From contig JAFXYD010000012.1 of assembly GCA_017541995.1 (NCBI GenBank), positions 1 to 49,771 on the forward strand: a stretch of DNA of 49,771 bases. The letters run 5' to 3'. This document shows positions 44,864-49,771 of this stretch, one piece after another (within the stretch, counting starts at the first letter, position 1; every line of letters begins with the position of its first letter). The translations under genes were made by a program, and so were the position numbers. The notes below the pieces were generated by a model, which was given only the letters and a program-made list of their open reading frames with translations, was not told the origin of the DNA and ran no database searches. Source of the stretch: Oscillospiraceae bacterium (GTDB lineage Bacteria; Bacillota; Clostridia; Oscillospirales; Oscillospiraceae).

Positions 44864-46633
44864 ATGCAAAGAACCGGGAATATGCAAAGAACCACCCTTA
44901 TTTTTCTGACCCTGGCGCTGCTTTTGAGCGCCTGCTCCGTCCCGTCGCCGGCTGAGCCATGGACGGCGGCGCGGACAGAGCCCAGGCCGCAGGCGACGAC
45001 GGCGGCAGCTTCCGCTCCCGGGGAGAATACGGAGCCTGCGTCGGAGGAGCCCGCTTCGGCCCTCAGACTGCTGGCCGTCCTGGACGAGTCCAGCCCCGGC
45101 GCCTACAGCTCCATGGCGCTTACCGAGCAGGAGGCGGTGATCCTGCTCACGGCGTATCCGGCGGGGGAAGGGCCCGCCCCGATCCAGTATTTCCAGTTTG
45201 TGGACCTCAAGCAGGGCTGTCTGACGGACTGCGTGCCCATCGAGCTCAGCGAGAACGGCGAGCTGAATCAGATCGCCTTCGCGCCGGACGGCAGCCTTCT
45301 GCTGTCCAACGCCTACCGGGAGACCGCCGCCCGGTACGACCGCGGGGGAAGGCTGCTGGAAACGCTTCCCAATCCGACGGAGCCCCGGCCGGAGCTTGCC
45401 CACAGGCTGGCAAACGACTGGTTTACGGTGCTGAACTCCGGCTTTGGGTACTATCACTGCTACGAGGGAAACGGGTATCTGTATTCCGCCTATGCCTTTG
45501 CCGACGACCCCGAGGCCCTGTACCTCCTGGACGGCGGTTATGACGCGGTGGCCGACGCAAGGGGGCATCGGATCCTGGAAGCGGATTATCTGCAAAACGG
45601 CGCGGGCCTGCAATACCGGGTGCTGGATCTGGACGCCGGCGTCCGGGAGGATACGCTTACCATACCCAACGACGCGCCGCCGGAGTTGGCGGCCTATACC
45701 TACCTGAACGCGGAGGAGGCCCTGCTTTGCGGCAGCCGCGCCCTGCTGAAGGTCACCCGGACCCAATACGACCCAGAACGCTTTGAGAACGGAGCGTACG
45801 GCGAGGGGGAGGATATTCCCCCGGCCAGGCAGATCCGGATCTATGATTGGCAGCTCCGCAGCGACAGCGCGGCTCCGATTGAGCTGCGGCGGGTCACGGA
45901 GGCGGAGCTGCATCAGACCAACGCGGAGCTGATCCGCGGCATCACAGAGGAATACCCGCTGAGTCTGTGGATCGGGTCAGAGCCGGACAGCGAGGCGTCC
46001 GGGCAGCCCGAGGCCTATGACGGGGCAAGCCTCTCGGAGGCCTGCCGCCGGGCGGAGCTCACGCCCCTGCGGACCTATGAGCTTCTGCTCCAGCTTCGGG
46101 GCTTTTTGGAGAAGCTGCCCGCGGGCCTCCTTGTGGAAATGCAGCGGGATTTCCCGGGGGCAGGGGAGGGCTCCGGCTTTTCCGGCCTGGATTTATTCCT
46201 TGTCCGGGAGATCCCCGGCGACAGCGCGGCTTACGCCAACAGCGAGGGTCAGCGCATGTCCGTCTGCCTGGCGGTGGACGAGTTCTCCGCCAATCTGCTG
46301 CCCCATGAGTTTATGCACCTGATGGAATGTCGGATCCAGGCCTGGTATGAGGCCCGGGGCGAGAGCTTCCAAGGGCTTTGGGCCGGGCTGAACCCGTCGG
46401 AGCCCGGAGCCCCCACGGAGGATTGGTTCGTCAGCTTCTACGCCGCCACCAACGACCGGGAGGACCGGGCGGAGACCTTTGCCCGGCTGTTTCTGGAGCC
46501 GGGGCCCTTGGAGGAAGCGGACTGGTACAAAGCGCATCCCTACGTTCAGGAGAAGGTCCGCCTGCTCATAGAAGCGATCCGAAACGCCTACCCCAGCGTC
46601 CAAAGCGCCGAGTCGGTGTACTGGGAGCGTTGA
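44864..46633 (+). CDS. Lipoprotein with HExxH zincin-like motif
   Basis: 589 aa from ATG 44864 (a second ATG at 44882, six codons on, is equally possible). The two starts sit in an 18-base tandem duplication of AATATGCAAAGAACC, which duplicates MQRT at the N-terminus. The signal LIFLTLALLLSACS gives lipobox LSAC. After a Thr/Ala/Glu spacer comes a beta-rich middle (about 75-380) with propeller-like strands (NGELNQIAFAPDGSLLLSNA). Then LPHEFMHLMECR at about 480 carries HExxH, with a possible third ligand in DREDRAETFARLF. This suggests an exported zinc peptidase, but the family is not one I can name. Confidence 0.75.
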   Translation: MQRTGNMQRTTLIFLTLALLLSACSVPSPAEPWTAARTEPRPQATTAAASAPGENTEPASEEPASALRLLAVLDESSPGAYSSMALTEQEAVILLTAYPAGEGPAPIQYFQFVDLKQGCLTDCVPIELSENGELNQIAFAPDGSLLLSNAYRETAARYDRGGRLLETLPNPTEPRPELAHRLANDWFTVLNSGFGYYHCYEGNGYLYSAYAFADDPEALYLLDGGYDAVADARGHRILEADYLQNGAGLQYRVLDLDAGVREDTLTIPNDAPPELAAYTYLNAEEALLCGSRALLKVTRTQYDPERFENGAYGEGEDIPPARQIRIYDWQLRSDSAAPIELRRVTEAELHQTNAELIRGITEEYPLSLWIGSEPDSEASGQPEAYDGASLSEACRRAELTPLRTYELLLQLRGFLEKLPAGLLVEMQRDFPGAGEGSGFSGLDLFLVREIPGDSAAYANSEGQRMSVCLAVDEFSANLLPHEFMHLMECRIQAWYEARGESFQGLWAGLNPSEPGAPTEDWFVSFYAATNDREDRAETFARLFLEPGPLEEADWYKAHPYVQEKVRLLIEAIRNAYPSVQSAESVYWER

Positions 46634-46687
46634 AGCCCCCGGCCATGCCGGGGCACGGAGAAAAGGAAAGGAAGGCAGGGAAGCAGG

Positions 46688-47488
46688 ATGCAAGGCAATG
46701 AACGATTGACCAGAATCAAAGCCCACTGGAACGAGACCTCTGAGTCGGAATGGTACAGATCCCTCCGGACGGAGGAACGCATCAAAGCCATCCGGGAGAC
46801 TCCGGCGTCGGCGTTTCATCCGGCAGTATTTGCCCTCATGGGCAAATATCTCCCGGATCTGAAGCATCTGCGGGTTCTGCTGCCCTCCAGCGGGGACAAC
46901 CACGCCGCTTTTGCCCTGGCCATGCTGGGCGCGCACGTCACGTCGGCGGACATCAGTGAGCGGCAGCTTGAAAACGCGGCCGCCATTGCCGCGCGGCTGG
47001 GTTTGGACATGGAATTCATCTGTGACGATACCATGGGTTTGTCCCGGATTGACGGTGGGGCCTATGATCTGGTGTACACGTCCAACGGGACCCTCTCCTG
47101 GATTTTTGACCTTGACGCCATGCATCGCGGCATATTCCGGGTATTGAAGCCAGGCGCCTATTACGTTTTGCATGATATGCATCCCTTCAACAGGCCGTTT
47201 TCGGGAGAGGCCTGGAAGGAGCCCCGGATTGTCAAGGCCTATGGGGACGTCTTCCCGGATTTGCACTGGAGGCTTCAGGATATGGTCAATTCCCAGCTCC
47301 GGTCCGGACTGCGGCTGTGTGAAATGGCCGAGCTGCCTGCGGCGGACCCTTCCTTTTGGTTCCCCTATGAGGAGCTACGGAAGAAGCGCCGGGAAGAGCT
47401 GGAAGGGCTCAATGATTGGAAGCGGAACCCCATGGCCGCCCTCCCGGCCTGGGTGGCGCTGGTCTCCCAAAAGCCCGGACAGCCGTGA
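46688..47488 (+). CDS. SAM-dependent methyltransferase (class I)
   Basis: 266 aa, ATG 46688; the upstream GGGAAGCAGG is a weak site. SAM motifs: HLRVLLPSSGDNHAAFALAM (motif I with SSGDN in place of GxGxG), VTSADISERQLENAAAIA (acidic motif II), MEFICDDTMGL and YDLVYTSNGTLSWIFDL (motif IV), FRVLKPGAYYVLHDMHPFN. This wording (LPSSGDN...AFALA-LGA-VTS-DIS) is that of a methyltransferase group common in Clostridia and Bacilli, acting on unknown small molecules. It follows the HExxH lipoprotein by 54 bases with no terminator. Confidence 0.88.
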   Translation: MQGNERLTRIKAHWNETSESEWYRSLRTEERIKAIRETPASAFHPAVFALMGKYLPDLKHLRVLLPSSGDNHAAFALAMLGAHVTSADISERQLENAAAIAARLGLDMEFICDDTMGLSRIDGGAYDLVYTSNGTLSWIFDLDAMHRGIFRVLKPGAYYVLHDMHPFNRPFSGEAWKEPRIVKAYGDVFPDLHWRLQDMVNSQLRSGLRLCEMAELPAADPSFWFPYEELRKKRREELEGLNDWKRNPMAALPAWVALVSQKPGQP

Positions 47489-47665
47489 CAGCAGAAGCGC
47501 CCATGACAGAGGGCGTCAGGGGTGCGCACACCCGCTGCCGCGCGTCGGCGGCGCTGCGCGCTGGGGATCGCCGCCCTGGCGGAGCTTGTGGAAAAAGAGG
47601 AAACGAAGCCCGCAGAGAAGGAAGAAAAAACGGAAGAATAAGAGGGAAGCAAGGAGGAAAACAAG

Positions 47666-48121
47666 ATGCTGCCAATCAACAACCCCGCGCCGGATTTTGA
47701 ATTGCCGGACCAGAACGGGGAACTCCGCCGGCTGTCGGACTACCGGGGGCAGAAGGTGATCCTGTACTTCTACCCCAAGGACATGACCTCCGGCTGCACG
47801 AAGCAGGCCTGCAGCTTCCGGGATCTGATGCCTCAGTTCCGGGAGAAGGGGGCCGTGGTCCTGGGGGTCAGCCGCGACAGTGTGGCCTCCCACAAGAAAT
47901 TCGAGACTGCCCACGGTCTGCCCTTCCCTCTGCTGTCAGACCCGGACTTGAAGGTCATTCAAGCCTACGACGTGTGGAAGGAGAAAAAGAACTATGGCAA
48001 GATCAGCATGGGCGTCGTTCGCACGACCTATCTGATCGACGAGGCCGGGATCATCGTCAAGGCCTTCGACAAGGTCAGGGCTGCCAACAATCCCGGACAA
48101 ATGTTGGAGGAACTGAAATGA
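47666..48121 (+). CDS. bcp: Thioredoxin-dependent peroxiredoxin, BCP/PrxQ type
   Basis: 151 aa, ATG 47666 with AAGGAGGAAA upstream. The thioredoxin fold opens PAPDFELPDQNGELRRLSDY. The peroxidatic cysteine is C44 and the resolving cysteine C49 in FYPKDMTSGCTKQACSFRDL, the five-residue spacing of alpha-type PrxQ. GVSRDSVASHKKFETAHGLP and GVVRTTYLIDEAGII complete the match. It reduces hydroperoxides at the expense of thioredoxin. It is the first of three redox genes; the next starts within its stop codon. Confidence 0.96.
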   Translation: MLPINNPAPDFELPDQNGELRRLSDYRGQKVILYFYPKDMTSGCTKQACSFRDLMPQFREKGAVVLGVSRDSVASHKKFETAHGLPFPLLSDPDLKVIQAYDVWKEKKNYGKISMGVVRTTYLIDEAGIIVKAFDKVRAANNPGQMLEELK

Positions 48122-48630
48122 ACATTCTGATTTTGAACGGAAGCCCCAGAGCCCGGGGCGAGACCGCGGGCATGATCGAAGTCTTTCAGCAGGCGGCGGA
48201 GGCGCGGAGCCACAGCGTACAGCGCTTCGACGTCTGCCGGATGAACATCAAGGGCTGCCTGGCCTGCGAATACTGCCACGGCAAGGGCCAGGGCGTCTGC
48301 GTCCAGAAGGACGACATGCAGCAAATCAGCGAAGCGCTGCAAAACACCGAACTGCTGGTGCTGGCGTCGCCCATCTACTACCACGGCATCTCCGGCCAGC
48401 TCAAATGCGTCATCGACCGCTTCTACGCACCCCTTTACCCCAAAGCCCCGGAGAGTCTGAAAAAGGTGGCCATGTTCCTGGCCTCCGGGGACCCGGAGAT
48501 GTATGAGGGCGCCAAGTTCTCCTACGAGGGAGACTTCCTGGACTACCTGCACCTGGAGGGCTGCGGCGTCTTCACCAACCACGACCCGGAGGTCCGGCAG
48601 AAGCTCCGGGCCCTGGCGGAGGCCCTGTAG
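48118..48630 (+). CDS. NADPH-dependent FMN reductase / flavodoxin-fold oxidoreductase
   Basis: 170 aa, ATG 48118 (ATGA overlap with bcp). The flavodoxin-like fold shows MNILILNGSPRARGETAGMI (FMN phosphate loop), then MNIKGCLACEYCHGKGQGVC, a cysteine-rich loop typical of the multimeric iron-sulfur flavoprotein-like group, and LLVLASPIYYHGISGQLKCV. It likely reduces quinones, nitro compounds or flavin with NAD(P)H. Pairing with the peroxiredoxin suggests a detoxification unit. The cysteines could form a disulfide instead of holding a cluster; the spacing does not decide. Confidence 0.9.
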   Translation: MNILILNGSPRARGETAGMIEVFQQAAEARSHSVQRFDVCRMNIKGCLACEYCHGKGQGVCVQKDDMQQISEALQNTELLVLASPIYYHGISGQLKCVIDRFYAPLYPKAPESLKKVAMFLASGDPEMYEGAKFSYEGDFLDYLHLEGCGVFTNHDPEVRQKLRALAEAL

Positions 48631-48682
48631 CGCGCATACCGGGCCCACCTATGGAAGCATCACAAACCGAAGGGAGACACAT

Positions 48683-48994
48683 ATGATCAAAATCTACGGC
48701 ATGCCCGGCTGCCCCTACTGCGACTACGTCCACGCGCAGATCGCGGGCAGGGAGGGGGAATTTCAGTATATCAACATCGGAGAGAGCATCCGCAACATGA
48801 GCGCCTTCACCCGGCTGCGGGACAGCAGCCCCGTGTTCGACCACTGCAAGGAGATCGGTGATGTGGGCATCCCCGCCTTCGTGTTTGAGGACGGCCGGGT
48901 CTCCGTCGACCCGGCAGACGCGGGCCTCGTGGAATACGGCAGCCCCAATGCCTGCTCCATCCAGGACCACAAGGCCGGCAGGAAGGGCTGCTGA
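48683..48994 (+). CDS. Glutaredoxin-like protein
   Basis: 103 aa from ATG 48683 with AAGGGAGAC upstream. The redox motif is at the N-terminus: MIKIYGMPGCPYCDYVHAQI, with C10-P-Y-C13. The centre reads FQYINIGESIRNMSAFTRLR and the cis-proline block is GDVGIPAFVFEDGRVS. This is the glutaredoxin-related family found in anaerobic Firmicutes, used for thiol exchange without needing glutathione. It is third in the bcp cluster. A terminator follows. Confidence 0.9.
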   Translation: MIKIYGMPGCPYCDYVHAQIAGREGEFQYINIGESIRNMSAFTRLRDSSPVFDHCKEIGDVGIPAFVFEDGRVSVDPADAGLVEYGSPNACSIQDHKAGRKGC

Positions 48995-49032
48995 GGGCGG
49001 AAAGCCCATGGCGTCAGGCAAATATCTGCCCC

Positions 49033-49067
49033 AGGAGGCCGGGACCCCGCGTCCCGGCCTCCTTTTT
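49033..49067 (+). terminator. Terminator of the bcp cluster
   Basis: AGGAGGCCGGGAC (49033-49045) pairs with GTCCCGGCCTCCT (49051-49063), followed by TTTTT. Confidence 0.93.
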
Positions 49068-49085
49068 CAAAAAAACAAAAATATG

Positions 49086-49114
49086 TTGACAAACGACATA
49101 TGTCGTGCTATGAT
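49086..49114 (+). promoter_or_regulatory. padR promoter with palindromic operator
   Basis: TTGACA (49086-49091), 17-base spacer and TATGAT (49109-49114). The spacer holds the palindrome ACGACATATGTCGT (49093-49106). Further GCGACATA half-sites follow at about 49126 and 49141, up to the ribosome site. The arrangement fits autorepression by the PadR protein encoded next. Confidence 0.82.
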
Positions 49115-49163
49115 ACAGTCGTAAGGCGACATACCGCAATGCGACATATCAGGAGGCGACAGT

Positions 49164-49475
49164 ATGAAACGCAGCGAACCCATGTCGGAGAGCTACTACT
49201 ACATCCTGCTGTGCCTGGCCAAGGGAGCCAACCACGGCTACGGCATCATGCAGATGACGGAGAAGCTCTCCGGCGGCGACGTGACCATCGGCTCCGGCAC
49301 CATGTACGGGGCCACAGGCAATATGATGAAGAAGGGCTGGATCCGGGAGATCCTGTCCGACGAGCCCGGCGTGGAGCGCCGTCGGCTCTATCAGCTCACC
49401 GACGCCGGGCGGGAGGCCCTGCGGGGGGAGATCGAAAGGCTCCGGCGCATGCTGGACAACGCGGAAGGAGTGTAA
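49164..49475 (+). CDS. PadR-family transcriptional regulator
   Basis: 103 aa, ATG 49164 with AGGAGGCG upstream. The PadR winged helix is clear: SESYYYILLCLAKGANHGYG, IMQMTEKLSGGDVTIGSGTM and YGATGNMMKKGWIREILSDE, then the wing with RRRLYQLTDAGREAL and a short dimer helix. It is a repressor that answers small hydrophobic ligands or stress. Its own promoter has a perfect palindrome and it is coupled to a DUF2812 gene, the usual PadR partner. Confidence 0.95.
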   Translation: MKRSEPMSESYYYILLCLAKGANHGYGIMQMTEKLSGGDVTIGSGTMYGATGNMMKKGWIREILSDEPGVERRRLYQLTDAGREALRGEIERLRRMLDNAEGV

Positions 49476-49478
49476 GAC

Positions 49479-49771
49479 GTGGCACAGGATCGCAAATCCT
49501 CCTGGCGGGCCTATACCGCCTGGGACTATGAAAAGGAGCTGGAGGACCTGGACAAGGCCTCCCGGGAGGGCTGGCAGCTGGTCCGGGGCGGCTGCTTCCA
49601 CAACAAATTCGTGAAGAATCCCGCCGTCCGCTACCGCTACCAGCTGGACTTCGGCCGGATCGAGGACATGGGCCGCTACATCGAGACCTTCCGGGAGCAG
49701 GGCTGGGAGTACGTCAACTCCACCTTCAACGGCTGGCACTACTTCCGCAAGGCCTGGGACCCAAGCTTGCC
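49479..49771 (+). CDS. DUF2812 domain protein (cut by the window edge)
   Basis: The first 97 codons are present, from GTG 49479, eight bases after GGAAGGAG and three bases after the padR stop codon. The visible sequence has the DUF2812 pattern: WRAYTAWDYEKELEDLDKAS, REGWQLVRGGCFHNKF, and YRYQLDFGRIEDMGRYIETF. DUF2812 proteins go with PadR regulators and usually carry C-terminal membrane helices, which would lie beyond the window. The frame is open to the last base, so the gene is partial here and not broken. Confidence 0.88.
   Translation, partial: MAQDRKSSWRAYTAWDYEKELEDLDKASREGWQLVRGGCFHNKFVKNPAVRYRYQLDFGRIEDMGRYIETFREQGWEYVNSTFNGWHYFRKAWDPSL

Noticed and set aside
49479-49771. DUF2812 gene as a truncated pseudogene
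   Set aside because: The frame is open to the window edge, so the missing end is an effect of the window and not a mutation.

Overview
The window looks like chromosome of a GC-rich (about 60% or more G+C) gut-type Firmicute of the Oscillospirales (Oscillospiraceae/Ruminococcaceae). This is inferred from the gene families (clostridial 2[4Fe-4S] ferredoxin, SLH surface protein, BioY, QueH, PadR/DUF2812 pair, PRK06851-type ATPase), strong AGGAGG ribosome sites, frequent GTG/TTG starts, and many palindromic intergenic repeats. No species call is possible from this alone.

Region 1 (1 to about 4,125) is one end of an integrated mobilizable element: a repeat-rich non-coding stretch that could hold an oriT, mobC, a MOBP-type relaxase with a second protein encoded out of frame inside its 3' third, an excisionase and a Tn916-type tyrosine integrase. 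The integrase points at the 3' end of tRNA-Trp, the probable attachment site, and is followed by three 11-bp-spaced repeats. The other end lies outside the window.

Region 2 (4,125-9,000) is host core: two minus-strand tRNAs with a clear promoter, an AI-2E-family permease, and a cell-wall synthesis pair (FHA-SEDS glycosyltransferase plus transpeptidase PBP). Region 3 (9,000-12,500) is a minus-strand operon: a 57-aa peptide, an ECF sigma factor tethered to the membrane with an extracytoplasmic domain, and an SLH surface protein. Region 4 (12,500-18,000) holds an HD hydrolase, an ArsC-like protein without the usual cysteine, truA, a lysophospholipase, coaX, a phosphodiesterase and several small proteins. 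Region 5 (18,066-19,351) is an uncharacterised three-gene operon; intergenic repeats have entered the middle gene in frame.

Region 6 (19,400-28,600) carries a lipoprotein, mnaA and tagO (wall polymer priming), trpS, a sugar acetyltransferase, a P-loop ATPase, a VWA protein, a reduced macrodomain protein, queH and bioY. bioY has a BirA-type operator and faces a gene with a LexA-like palindrome in its promoter. Region 7 (29,000-32,100) is a repeat cluster with a 167-bp MITE-like element, a two-component system and a YgjV-like protein. Region 8 (32,100-40,000) has an atypical phosphoribosyltransferase, rpsT, tRNA-Met and tRNA-Glu, a membrane protein, rsmI, a tRNA/rRNA-type methyltransferase, ferredoxin, a compact Clp ATPase and ychF. 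Region 9 (40,000-49,771) has uppP, ftsK, a flavin-type split-barrel protein, an HExxH lipoprotein, a methyltransferase, a redox cluster (bcp, FMN reductase, glutaredoxin-like) and a PadR/DUF2812 pair cut by the window edge.

The main themes are envelope biogenesis (FHA-SEDS/PBP, mnaA/tagO, uppP, SLH, tethered sigma) and repeat invasion. Palindromic GTAGGGG units and 7-9-bp microsatellites recur between genes, supply stop codons to three genes (bioY, the histidine kinase, the trmN6-like gene) and lie inside one coding sequence.
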